From: SIG220 sp045615545
GTDB lineage: Bacteria; Bacillota_I; Bacilli_A; RFN20; CAG-826
Length of the DNA: 64,000 nt
Direction: 5' to 3'
Assembly (NCBI GenBank): GCA_045615545.1
Contig: JAZLFA010000037.1
Coordinates: forward strand, 1-64,000
Position 1 is the first letter of the stretch, and each line of letters begins with the position of its first letter. Of the stretch, positions 52,260 to 60,796 are shown piece after piece. The position numbers and the translations under genes were made by a program. The notes under the pieces were generated by a model. It saw only the letters and a program-made list of their open reading frames with translations. It was not told the DNA's origin and did no database searches.

Positions 52260-53188
52260 ATAAAAACAAAGCTCGTTTCGAACATAGAAGTAAAGACTAT
52301 AAGGATATCAGGGAATATTCAGTAAACAAGGAGTGTGAGCTTCTTGAATTTTTACTTTTTACTCTTTCTGGCCAATCTCGTAATTCTGTTAAATCTCTTC
52401 TTACCAATCGTAGAGTGAGTGTTGATGGCGCGCCAATTACTCAATACAATTTCAAATTATATAAAGGCGACAAGGTAATTATTTCAAAAACGCCAATTAG
52501 AAGAAAGACACGAAGCAATTTGCCGATAATATATGAAGACGACGAAATAATTGTCATTAATAAGCCTAGCGGACTATTATCCATTGCTAGCGATAAAGAA
52601 AAGGGCTCAACAGCATATAGGCTTTTAACCGATTATGTTCAACAGCAAGACAAACATAATAGAATTTTTGTTGTGCATCGTTTAGACGAAGATACTTCCG
52701 GAGTACTAATGGTTGCCAAAAATCCAAAAATCCAAAAAGCATTACAGGATAACTGGAATAATATAGTAACCAAAAGGGGATATTACGCTATTGTTGATGG
52801 AAAGTTAAATGAAAAGCAAGGAACAATTAAATCGTATTTAAAAAAGAATATTCAAAACATGATGTATTCAACAAAAGACAAAAGCGGACAGTTTGCAGTT
52901 ACGCACTATAAGGTTTTAAAAGAAAACAAACTATATTCGCTTCTTGATGTTAATATTGATTCAGGAAGAAAAAACCAAATTAGAGTACATCTTGGAGATA
53001 TCGGCCACAATGTTGTTGGCGATGATAAATATGGAAATCCAACCAACCCACTCAAAAGACTTGGGCTTCATGCTTATGAGTTAATCTTAAAGCATCCTAT
53101 CACAGGAAAGGTGTTTGATTTCAAAGCCCCAATTCCAAAGGAGTTTAATACATTATTTGCTAAGGAGGAAAACCAGAATGTCAAATAA
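52256..53188 (+). CDS. RluA-family pseudouridine synthase
   Basis: A 310-residue enzyme turning uridine into pseudouridine in rRNA or tRNA. An S4-like RNA-binding domain spans about residues 20-85 (LLTNRRVSVDGAPITQYN). The catalytic motif HRLDEDTSGVLMVAK near residue 140 holds the nucleophilic Asp. DVNIDSGRKNQIRVHL and GDDKYGN are also typical. The specific site (RluC, RluD or RluA type) cannot be told. It overlaps the ligase gene upstream by four bases and the small gene downstream by eleven. Confidence 0.92.
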   Translation: MNKNKARFEHRSKDYKDIREYSVNKECELLEFLLFTLSGQSRNSVKSLLTNRRVSVDGAPITQYNFKLYKGDKVIISKTPIRRKTRSNLPIIYEDDEIIVINKPSGLLSIASDKEKGSTAYRLLTDYVQQQDKHNRIFVVHRLDEDTSGVLMVAKNPKIQKALQDNWNNIVTKRGYYAIVDGKLNEKQGTIKSYLKKNIQNMMYSTKDKSGQFAVTHYKVLKENKLYSLLDVNIDSGRKNQIRVHLGDIGHNVVGDDKYGNPTNPLKRLGLHAYELILKHPITGKVFDFKAPIPKEFNTLFAKEENQNVK

Positions 53189-53333
53189 CGATGAAGAAAT
53201 TATTAGCGGCGAAATATATGATGAAAAAACCGGTGAAAAAGTAGGAAAAGGAGCGGCTTTTAAAGACTTTTTAAGATTTCTTGTAAAAACTTCAGCCCCA
53301 ATGAATCGCTTGGTTAAACTAATTATTTATTGA
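53178..53333 (+). CDS. Small acidic/basic protein, unknown
   Basis: A 51-residue protein with a strong TAAGGAGGAAAA site nine bases upstream of its ATG. The first 25 residues are acidic (NNDEEIISGEIYDEKTGEK). The rest is helical and basic-aromatic (FKDFLRFLVKTSAPMNRLVKLIIY). Its start overlaps the RluA-type gene by eleven bases. The ribosome site and coupling make it a likely real gene. No family was recognised. Confidence 0.65.
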   Translation: MSNNDEEIISGEIYDEKTGEKVGKGAAFKDFLRFLVKTSAPMNRLVKLIIY

Positions 53334-53416
53334 AAGATATTTTGATTATAAAAAAACGCACGAAAAAATAATCGATAATGAGTAATTATTTGTTTCCATT
53401 AGCGACTCTAACTTGT

Positions 53417-53422
53417 TAGAAT
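53417..53422 (+). promoter_or_regulatory. -10 box, predicted leaderless GTG start
   Basis: TAGAAT ends six bases before the GTG start of the DUF1538 gene, with TTTCCA 18 bases upstream as a weak -35. No ribosome site is present. Confidence 0.45.
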
Positions 53423-53428
53423 ACTAAT

Positions 53429-55015
53429 GTGCTAAATAACCGTTATCTAAAATCATTCTTAACCAGTACATTATCAATCGTTCCAATGATTATCATTGTG
53501 ATCGTTCTTTCGTTTTTCCCTGCCCTTCAAACAAAGGGAAAGTTTTCTGGTTTTGATTATATGGCATTAACTATAGGCGCCGTTTTACTAATTGGCGGTC
53601 TTTCGTTATTTCAAATTGGGGCCACAAAAAGCTTATCTAAAGTTGGAGAATATATGGGTAGTTCTTTGTCAAAACAAGCAAAAATTGCCATTGTTATTAT
53701 TTTCTCGTTCCTGCTTGGCGCATTAATCACTTGTGCTGAACCTTCAATTTTAATTGTTGCTAATCAAGTCCAGATAAATAGCTTCCTTCTTATCGGAGCG
53801 ATTGCGGCCGGTGTTGGAATATTTGTCGTTATTGGTGTTATTCGTATTTTGTTACATCGATCACTTAAAGTTTGGTATTTAATTTTCTATTTTTTGGTTT
53901 TTTGTTTTATTTGCCTTATTGGAATAAATGAAACCGCTAGACCATTCTTGCCTTTTATATTTGATGCCGGGGGCATTACAACCGGATCCGCAACAGTTCC
54001 GTTTATTCTTGCTTTAGGAGCAGGTATTGCCGCTGTGCGTGGTGGCAAAAACGCGAATGAAGATAGTTTTGGCCTTGTTGGTATGGCATCGATTGGTCCT
54101 ATTCTTTCTATGGCTATTTTGGTTTTGCTTAATAATAATGGGTTCTCTGCATATGAAGTTAAAGTCCCTGATAGTTTCACAAACGGCAACGAAGTTTTTA
54201 TTGCTATTTGGAATGCGATGATTCCTGGTAGTGGAGCAAATTTAGGAACTTTAATTGAGGTTTTGATGGCATTATTGCCAATTATGGCCATCTTCTTTAT
54301 TTATGAAATTATTTATATTAAGTTACCAAAAACAGAAATTAAATCACTATTATCCGGATTCTTATTTTCCTATATTGGTTTAGTGATATTCTTAACAGGC
54401 GTTAACGCTATCATGTCGCCTTTTGGTACGCGTGTTGGTGTTGGGCTTGGCTGTATCGCTAATGACTGGTCAATTATTGTTATTTGCTTTGTGATTGGTT
54501 TGGTTACTATTTTATGCGAACCAGCAGTCCATGTATTAACAACTCAAATTAATGAAATTAGTGATGGTCGTATTTCTAAAAGAACCATCTTGATTACTCT
54601 TTCTTTAGGAGTAGGTGTTGCAATTGGACTTGCGGCCCTTAGAACGCTTTTCAATTTCAATATTCTTTATTTACTCGTTCCTGGGTATATTCTTTCTTTA
54701 CTTTTGATGTTTGCGTGCCCTAACATATTTACCGCCATGGCATTCGATGCAGGCGGAACTGCTTCTGGTCCTATGTCAACATCGTTTGTTTTACCAATGT
54801 TGGTTGGTATAACTTATTCCAAGAATCCACAATATGGTGAAAAAAGCGTTGAGTACTATACACAATCGTTTGGTGTTGTTGCTCTTATTGCTATGACTCC
54901 AATTATTGCTATTCAAATTTTGGGTATAGTTGAAACGTTTAAGAAAAAATATACACTTCGTGTTATGCGCGGCGAGATCAAAGATCCAAACGATGCACAA
55001 ATCATTCATTTTTAG
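53429..55015 (+). CDS. DUF1538 polytopic membrane protein
   Basis: A 528-residue protein with about 12-14 membrane spans in two homologous halves. Each half contains a CEP motif (TCAEPSILIVANQV near residue 108, LCEPAVHVLTTQI near 365) and an FDAGG motif (FDAGGITTGSAT near 175, FDAGGTASGPMST near 440). The duplication is typical of transporters that invert across the membrane. DUF1538 proteins are uncharacterised; a transport role is inferred. The start is GTG at 53429. Two PII-like genes follow closely, suggesting ligand-gated control of the membrane protein. Confidence 0.88.
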   Translation: MLNNRYLKSFLTSTLSIVPMIIIVIVLSFFPALQTKGKFSGFDYMALTIGAVLLIGGLSLFQIGATKSLSKVGEYMGSSLSKQAKIAIVIIFSFLLGALITCAEPSILIVANQVQINSFLLIGAIAAGVGIFVVIGVIRILLHRSLKVWYLIFYFLVFCFICLIGINETARPFLPFIFDAGGITTGSATVPFILALGAGIAAVRGGKNANEDSFGLVGMASIGPILSMAILVLLNNNGFSAYEVKVPDSFTNGNEVFIAIWNAMIPGSGANLGTLIEVLMALLPIMAIFFIYEIIYIKLPKTEIKSLLSGFLFSYIGLVIFLTGVNAIMSPFGTRVGVGLGCIANDWSIIVICFVIGLVTILCEPAVHVLTTQINEISDGRISKRTILITLSLGVGVAIGLAALRTLFNFNILYLLVPGYILSLLLMFACPNIFTAMAFDAGGTASGPMSTSFVLPMLVGITYSKNPQYGEKSVEYYTQSFGVVALIAMTPIIAIQILGIVETFKKKYTLRVMRGEIKDPNDAQIIHF

Positions 55016-55027
55016 GGGGTTAGAATA

Positions 55028-55456
55028 ATGGCAATTGAAAAGAAAATAAAAAAACCAGCTCCTAAAATAACAATAAAGAAGCAACCAATTATTACTGAAA
55101 AGAAAAAGTTTGAAGACAGGCCTAACCTAAGCAAGCTTTACCTTTATGTAACAATAGTTAATTCCGGCATCGGCAAAAGCATTATTAAGTTATTTGAATC
55201 AATTGGATGTAGTGCCCAATTTGTTAATGTAGGTAGTGGCACCGCAAGTGAACAAGTTAAAAAAGTATTAAATATTACCAGCAATCAAAAAGAAGTCGTT
55301 TTCTCAATTGTTAGAGAAACTTCTTTAGATACAGTCGAAGAAGAAGTTGGTGCGTTTTTCGTTGTAAATAAAAAGAATAAAGGGATTGGCTTTGCTGTGC
55401 CATTAACAACTGTTATGGGTGTTAGGGTATACAAATTCCTTTCTCAAACTATGTAA
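55028..55456 (+). CDS. PII-like protein, first copy
   Basis: A 142-residue protein. A lysine-rich leader of about 35 residues precedes a PII/ferredoxin-like fold (LYLYVTIVNSGIGKSIIKLFESIGCSAQFVNVGSGTA, then VVFSIVRET and KGIGFAVPLTTVMGV). The usual T-loop tyrosine and GRGxxKG are missing, so it is not a classic nitrogen sensor. The basic leader could touch membrane or nucleic acid. A GGGGG site precedes the ATG, twelve bases after the DUF1538 stop. Confidence 0.75.
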   Translation: MAIEKKIKKPAPKITIKKQPIITEKKKFEDRPNLSKLYLYVTIVNSGIGKSIIKLFESIGCSAQFVNVGSGTASEQVKKVLNITSNQKEVVFSIVRETSLDTVEEEVGAFFVVNKKNKGIGFAVPLTTVMGVRVYKFLSQTM

Positions 55457-55466
55457 GGAGAAAAAT

Positions 55467-55787
55467 ATGGCAGAAAGTAAACATGAAGTAGTAATCGTTG
55501 TTGCAAACACAGGCTTTTCCGATGTCATTATGGATGCAGCAAGAGAAGTTGGCGCTAAGGGTGGAACGATTGTCCATGCTCGTGGAACCGGAAATGTTTC
55601 CATGGAAAAGAAATATGGCATTGCCATTACTCCAGATAAAGAAATGATTTTAATCATTGTAAGCATCGAAACAAGAGATAGGATTATCGAAAGCATTAAT
55701 AAAGCAGCCGGCATAGATAAACCTGCAAGAGGAATAATTTTCTCTTTACCAATATCTCATGTGACTGGTTTAAAGTTCGACGACTAA
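55467..55787 (+). CDS. PII-like protein, second copy
   Basis: A 106-residue PII-like protein with EVVIVVANTGFSDVIMDAAREVGAKGGTIVHARGTGN, a region aligned to the PII T-loop but shortened and lacking Tyr51, and a C-terminal RGIIFSLPISHVTGL that replaces the classic GKIFVxPV strand. PII folds form trimers that bind ATP, ADP or other nucleotides. An AAGGAG site lies before the ATG at 55467; an upstream in-frame start is rejected. It differs in length and tail from the first copy, so a heterotrimer or two separate sensors are possible. Confidence 0.8.
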   Translation: MAESKHEVVIVVANTGFSDVIMDAAREVGAKGGTIVHARGTGNVSMEKKYGIAITPDKEMILIIVSIETRDRIIESINKAAGIDKPARGIIFSLPISHVTGLKFDD

Positions 55788-55793
55788 TATAAG

Positions 55794-55848
55794 TACTATC
55801 TAATATTTTTCTGCAAAGCAGTTTCTTGTTAGATAGTATTTCTATTTT
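55794..55848 (+). terminator. Terminator after the PII-like genes
   Basis: A ten-base outer stem (TACTATCTAA with TTAGATAGTA) encloses an inner hairpin CTGC-AAA-GCAG. The tail is TTTCTATTTT. The inner hairpin is unusual for a simple terminator. Confidence 0.7.
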
Positions 55849-55861
55849 ATGCGTGTATATG

Positions 55862-55867
55862 TATAAT
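55862..55867 (+). promoter_or_regulatory. -10 box, predicted leaderless start
   Basis: TATAAT ends seven bases before the ATG of the YfhO-like gene. No ribosome site is present. Confidence 0.55.
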
Positions 55868-55874
55868 ATATGTA

Positions 55875-58800
55875 ATGGAAATTGCTTTTCTAAAAGACAA
55901 CAATTCACCAAAAAACGAAAGCAAGTTTGCTAAGTTTTTTTCATTTTTAAAAGACCCACACTCTTTGTTTTATTATTTTTTACTTTTAGTAGTGTTGGGT
56001 TTTTTGTATTTTTCGACAACATTATCAAACCATTTTACAACTTCATTTACTGGTGACTATGTTGCTCAACAAATACCTTTTTATACAAACGGCTATGATG
56101 ATTGGTGGCACTTTTTAACCACTGGAGAATTTGTATTCTATGATACAAATACTTATTTAGGCGCTAATAATATTGGAAGCAATTCGTTCTATTATGTATT
56201 TGATCCGTTCTTTTTACCTATATTGCTTTGTCCTAGACAATATATAGCCCAAGGAATGGTTGTTTTAACAGTCCTTAAGATTGCTTTGGCGGGATTATTT
56301 TTCTATTTTTATATGCGCGAAATGGGCGCGAGTAAAACTGCAAGCAAAATATCAGGTATGGCCTATGCTTTCTGCGGATGGATGGCGTGGAACTTGTGGT
56401 TCAATTGCTATACAGAAGTTGTTACAGCCTTCCCAATAATGCTTTGGGGAGTTGAAAAGGTATTAAAGAAAAAGAGCCCTTGGTTACTTTCTTTTGGTGT
56501 TTTGCTAATGGCGATGGTGAACTTCTTCTTCGCTATTACGATGTCACTCTGCGCATTCTGCTATGCAATGTTTAGATTCTTCCAAGATATTAAAAAACAT
56601 GACGGAAAAGAAAACATGCAGCTACTTGGTCTTGGTGTCCTTGGCTTTGGTAGTGGGCTTTTGGTTGCTTGTGTAATTTTGCTTCCAACATGTATGATTG
56701 CCTTACAAACAACAAGATCATCTAATGTATATTTAAGCGAAATTGTAGAAGCGTTCAAAGTTGGAGATATTAGCACCGTTTTGAACCACGTTTTTAATTG
56801 GGGTACGGTTGATTATTATTACAACAACAAATATCGTTCCTTATACATATTCCTTGATTTTATATTCCCTGTTTTTTCTGATCGTGGCACACCACTTGTT
56901 ATGGTTAATTATGAAACATACGAACCAGAAGCTGGCTCTTTATTTGCCTTCTTCCCAATTATGATTTTCTTAGTGCCAGCATTAATTTATTCTATTAAAA
57001 ATAAACGCAAATCCCCGTTAATTGGCACAATATTAATGATTTTTATGCTAATCATTCCGTTTACATACTTTATGTTCCATGGCTTTACTCAACCATATTC
57101 AAGATGGATATTATTTGCTACGTCGTCTTTGATTGCATTTGTTGGCTGTTATCTTGATAAAGTAAAAGAAGAGCCAAGATATATGGTTCTTATCGGGTCT
57201 GGAAGTTTATTACTATTAGACTTAATTGGATGTTTTGTTGCTAAATATTTGGTTGATCTAAATGTTCAAGAAGGGTTTACTTTTAATGCCAGACTTCCGA
57301 TTTGGATGGCGGGCGTTATCGAGGGCGCATATATTATTGTTTTAACTGCAGTAATATATTTTGTTTTGCGATTCAAAAAGAAATACTTGGAAGCTGTGTT
57401 TATGGGCGCAATGTGTGTCGAAATTGTCGTTACAGGTGCCATTGTCATACAAGGACAAGGCGTTGCAGATTATAAATATGTTAACAACGGTATCAATAAC
57501 AACAATATGCTCCACAACATGGTCAATAAACTTCAATCAATGGATTATAGTTATTACCGTTGTTATTCTTCGTTAGAAAACGATGCCGCTCAAAACGATG
57601 GAATGAGAAACGATTATAATGGTTTGGGTTTCTTCCACAGTTTATATAACTTCAATATTGATAACTTCCTATATTGGAACGACATTAAAACACATGGTTC
57701 ATGGGCCGCTAGTTATGTCGAAAAAAGAGCAAACCTAGATGAATTTTTAGGCGTTAAATATTATTTTGCCTTAGATAACACATTAAAATACAACGAAGAA
57801 GCTAATAAAGAATATTTAGGCACTTCATTTGATCACAACATTCCTTATGGTTTTAGCGAAATTACCGAACAATTTTATGATGTGGAAAGTCCAAACAACC
57901 TTTTCTATAAGGTTTATAAAAACGATGACTTTATTGACCTTGGCTTTACTTTTGATACATATTCTATCGCTACAGAAGTTGAGGGTAGCCCTGGACGCTA
58001 TTCTTATCGTTATATTGACGAGGTAAGTGCTGAAGAACATTTCCTTAAGGAAGCGGTTGTTTATGATAAGGATGAAGAATATATCCTTTCTATGAATCCT
58101 AATTTCAAATTTACTGATGATTATTCGCGCGATTCTATTTCTATTCCTGCAATAAGAACTTATTACGATATTTATAATAGAAGAGATAGCGGAGTTACAT
58201 ACGCTCCAAATTTACCATTAAAAGAGTTGTTAGATTTACATCAAAGCACTAATCCAAATTATTCCTTCCCATTCCAAACTACTGCTCCTGGAAAGACTAA
58301 TTTTAATGGTCAATGGGTTTGTGTATTAACACCAAATAACGGCAAGGATACATTCCCAAGCGATCCAAATGACAAGGGCGTGGCGTATTATCTATCAACT
58401 TTTAGTTCATTCTATAGAGACTATCACATTGATGTTTTACTTGTTGATGAGAATAACAAATTAATCACATATGACAATCATAATGATGACAGCTTCTCCG
58501 GACTTACTGGAAACTTTAGAGGTTTATACACCAGACCAAACACACCTGATGGAAAAGCTCCTAAAGTTAGTAAAATTATTGTTATAGAGAAGGGAAACCA
58601 TTTATACACCCCGACCGTTTATTATGAAACTTACCAAATGTATGAAAATAGAATTAACGCTTTAAAGGAATACCCTCTTACAGATGTTAGATACAAACAA
58701 AACCACTTTGATTTTAAAACCAATTTTAATCAACGTCGTTTGGTTGTTACACAATTGGCCTATGAGGATGGCTGGACATGCATAGCAACACATAAAGATG

Positions 58801-59060
58801 GAAGCAAAGAAACATTAAAGACATTCTCTATGGATGGTGGTTTTGTGGGTTTTGTTTCTGCCGAAGGAGATGCAACATATACACTTGATTTCTATCCGCC
58901 ATATTTCCAACTCGGTAGCCACCTTTCTGCTGTCGGATTGTTTGTTTTCTATTCAACATTGGTTGGGTATTATTACGTAAGCACAAATGTATTTTGTAAC
59001 AATCCATTAGAGGTCGAAGAAATAACAAGATATAAGAAAAAACCTGCATATTTCAGGTAA
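55875..59060 (+). CDS. YfhO-like giant membrane protein
   Basis: A 1061-residue protein. About 12-13 membrane spans occupy residues 30-550, with an extracytoplasmic first loop containing TGDYVAQQIPFYTNGYDDWWHF, the acidic-motif loop typical of GT-C-like YfhO proteins. A large outer domain (about residues 560-1020) and one final span follow. YfhO homologues in Bacillus and Listeria glycosylate lipoteichoic acid using lipid-linked sugar. Whether this protein has that role is inferred. The C-terminal codons also form the terminator of the opposite gene rsmI. Confidence 0.85.
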   Translation: MEIAFLKDNNSPKNESKFAKFFSFLKDPHSLFYYFLLLVVLGFLYFSTTLSNHFTTSFTGDYVAQQIPFYTNGYDDWWHFLTTGEFVFYDTNTYLGANNIGSNSFYYVFDPFFLPILLCPRQYIAQGMVVLTVLKIALAGLFFYFYMREMGASKTASKISGMAYAFCGWMAWNLWFNCYTEVVTAFPIMLWGVEKVLKKKSPWLLSFGVLLMAMVNFFFAITMSLCAFCYAMFRFFQDIKKHDGKENMQLLGLGVLGFGSGLLVACVILLPTCMIALQTTRSSNVYLSEIVEAFKVGDISTVLNHVFNWGTVDYYYNNKYRSLYIFLDFIFPVFSDRGTPLVMVNYETYEPEAGSLFAFFPIMIFLVPALIYSIKNKRKSPLIGTILMIFMLIIPFTYFMFHGFTQPYSRWILFATSSLIAFVGCYLDKVKEEPRYMVLIGSGSLLLLDLIGCFVAKYLVDLNVQEGFTFNARLPIWMAGVIEGAYIIVLTAVIYFVLRFKKKYLEAVFMGAMCVEIVVTGAIVIQGQGVADYKYVNNGINNNNMLHNMVNKLQSMDYSYYRCYSSLENDAAQNDGMRNDYNGLGFFHSLYNFNIDNFLYWNDIKTHGSWAASYVEKRANLDEFLGVKYYFALDNTLKYNEEANKEYLGTSFDHNIPYGFSEITEQFYDVESPNNLFYKVYKNDDFIDLGFTFDTYSIATEVEGSPGRYSYRYIDEVSAEEHFLKEAVVYDKDEEYILSMNPNFKFTDDYSRDSISIPAIRTYYDIYNRRDSGVTYAPNLPLKELLDLHQSTNPNYSFPFQTTAPGKTNFNGQWVCVLTPNNGKDTFPSDPNDKGVAYYLSTFSSFYRDYHIDVLLVDENNKLITYDNHNDDSFSGLTGNFRGLYTRPNTPDGKAPKVSKIIVIEKGNHLYTPTVYYETYQMYENRINALKEYPLTDVRYKQNHFDFKTNFNQRRLVVTQLAYEDGWTCIATHKDGSKETLKTFSMDGGFVGFVSAEGDATYTLDFYPPYFQLGSHLSAVGLFVFYSTLVGYYYVSTNVFCNNPLEVEEITRYKKKPAYFR
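59035..59058 (-). terminator. Terminator of rsmI inside the YfhO-like gene end
   Basis: On the minus strand ACCTG and CAGGT pair around a seven-base loop, then TTTTTTCTT. It lies within the last codons of the convergent YfhO-like gene. Confidence 0.5.
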
Positions 59061-59080
59061 TTTCTTGGTATTTTTTAATA

Positions 59081-59926
59081 TTATATTGATTGAGCGATAT
59101 CGTACACTCGATTTTTATTTACATTCAATAACGAAGAAACGCATTCAATTGCGTCTTTTTTACTTAGTCCTTTGTTAATCAATAATTTGAGGCTTTCTTT
59201 AATTTTATCATCATCAACAGCATTTGTTTCTATGTGTCCTTCAACAACAATAACCATTTCGCCTTTTAATGTTGATTCCTCAATCTCATTTAACTCTATT
59301 AATGTTCCGCGAATAAATTCTTCATTAATCTTTGTAAGTTCTCTTCCAATGCAAGCCCTTCTATCTCCTAAGAAACTCAACAATAAAGCAATTGTGTTCT
59401 TGATTCGGTGTGGGCTTTCGTAAAAAATAAGTGTCTCAATTTTATTTGATAGCTTAACCAATTCTTTTTTTGCTTCGGTTTCTTTGCTTGGTAGGAAACC
59501 ATAGAAGTAAAAATGATCTGAGTTCATGCCACTTGCAACTAGGGCATTTAAAAATGCGCTGCTGCCAGCAACTATAGATGGTGAGATGCCGTTATTAATG
59601 CACTCTTCAACTAATATGTGTCCTGGGTCTGAAATACCAGGATAACCAGCATCAGACATATAAACTATCTTCTTACCTTTTAAAGCCTCTTTAACGACCT
59701 TATTGCTGGCTTCTCTTTCATTATGTTCATGTAAAGAGAGTGTTGGTTTTGATAAATCAAACTTTGCTAATAGTGAAGAGGCGTTTCTAGTATCCTCCGC
59801 CACAACTAAATCACACTCTGAAATAACTTCAAGCGCTCTAGGTGTCATTTCCTTCAGATTTCCTATAGGGGTAGCAATCAAATAAAGGATAGGTTGTTTG
59901 TTATCAAAACTCTTATTTCTTGTCAT
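59081..59926 (-). CDS. rsmI: 16S rRNA (cytidine-2'-O)-methyltransferase RsmI
   Basis: A 281-residue SAM-dependent enzyme that methylates C1402 of 16S rRNA. LYLIATPIGNLKEMTPRAL, VVAEDTRNAS and MSDAGYPGISDPG are the conserved tetrapyrrole-methylase-type motifs. Its start overlaps the yaaT stop by 14 bases. Confidence 0.95.
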   Translation of the reverse strand: MTRNKSFDNKQPILYLIATPIGNLKEMTPRALEVISECDLVVAEDTRNASSLLAKFDLSKPTLSLHEHNEREASNKVVKEALKGKKIVYMSDAGYPGISDPGHILVEECINNGISPSIVAGSSAFLNALVASGMNSDHFYFYGFLPSKETEAKKELVKLSNKIETLIFYESPHRIKNTIALLLSFLGDRRACIGRELTKINEEFIRGTLIELNEIEESTLKGEMVIVVEGHIETNAVDDDKIKESLKLLINKGLSKKDAIECVSSLLNVNKNRVYDIAQSI

Positions 59927-60791
59927 TGTTATTTTTCTTAAAGAAACGGAACTCTTTTTTTCTAGGTTCGTTTTGTCCAGTTTGTTTTCTAAATTCTTCT
60001 AAAGGTAGATAGAGAATTTGATCTTCTCCGCCATCTAAACGAATGACAGTTGAAACAATGTTAATGCTATTGACGATATATTCAACATTGTCAATTTTGA
60101 CCTTTTCTCCTAACCCAGGATATTTCTTTCTTTCCTCTGTATAAGCATCGTCTTCAAATTTTAAACAACATAAAAGTTTGCCACAGTGACCGCTTAATTT
60201 TGGAATGTTAATTGCAAGCATTTGATTTTTTGCTCTATTGATTGAAATTCCATCAAATTCATTGAGGAATGTAGAACAGCACAATTTGAGTCCACACATA
60301 CCAATTCCGCCAATCATTTTAGCCTTATCTCTTGTGCCTATTTGACGAAGCTCGATTCGTGTATGAAGCTTATAAGCAAGCACCTTTAATAATTCTCTAA
60401 AATCCACCCTTTCATCCGCTAAATAAGAGAAGATTACTTTGGTCTTATCCAAGGTATATTCACATGAAATTAAACGCATATCGAGTTTGAGGTTTTTTAC
60501 TTCGTTTTCACAAATAATCAATGCATTTTCCGCATCTTTTTTATTTGATTCGTTAATTTTGATATCACTTTCGTTAGCTTTTCTAATAATAGGTTTGAGT
60601 TCCAATGTGTTGGAATAATTTTTAATCTCAATTGGTGCAATACTTACTTCGCCAAGTTCTAAACCACGTGCGGTTTCTACAATAACTTTGTCCCCGACCT
60701 TTAGTTCAATATCTTTCATTCCGAAAAAGTACGCTCTTGCGCCTTCTTGGAATTGGATTCCTACATAATGTGTATATAAATTTTCTTGCAT
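59913..60791 (-). CDS. yaaT: PSP1-domain protein YaaT/RicT
   Basis: A 292-residue cytoplasmic protein. The PSP1 domain covers about residues 60-150. Two cysteine clusters, GMCGLKLCC near residue 170 and SGHCGKLLCC near residue 204, match the ligands for the iron-sulfur cofactors of the RicA/F/T (Y-complex) system that steers RNase Y. The C-terminus is basic. RicA and RicF are not in this window. The gene lies between holB and rsmI as in Bacillus. Confidence 0.9.
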   Translation of the reverse strand: MQENLYTHYVGIQFQEGARAYFFGMKDIELKVGDKVIVETARGLELGEVSIAPIEIKNYSNTLELKPIIRKANESDIKINESNKKDAENALIICENEVKNLKLDMRLISCEYTLDKTKVIFSYLADERVDFRELLKVLAYKLHTRIELRQIGTRDKAKMIGGIGMCGLKLCCSTFLNEFDGISINRAKNQMLAINIPKLSGHCGKLLCCLKFEDDAYTEERKKYPGLGEKVKIDNVEYIVNSINIVSTVIRLDGGEDQILYLPLEEFRKQTGQNEPRKKEFRFFKKNNNDKK

Positions 60792-60796
60792 TGTTA

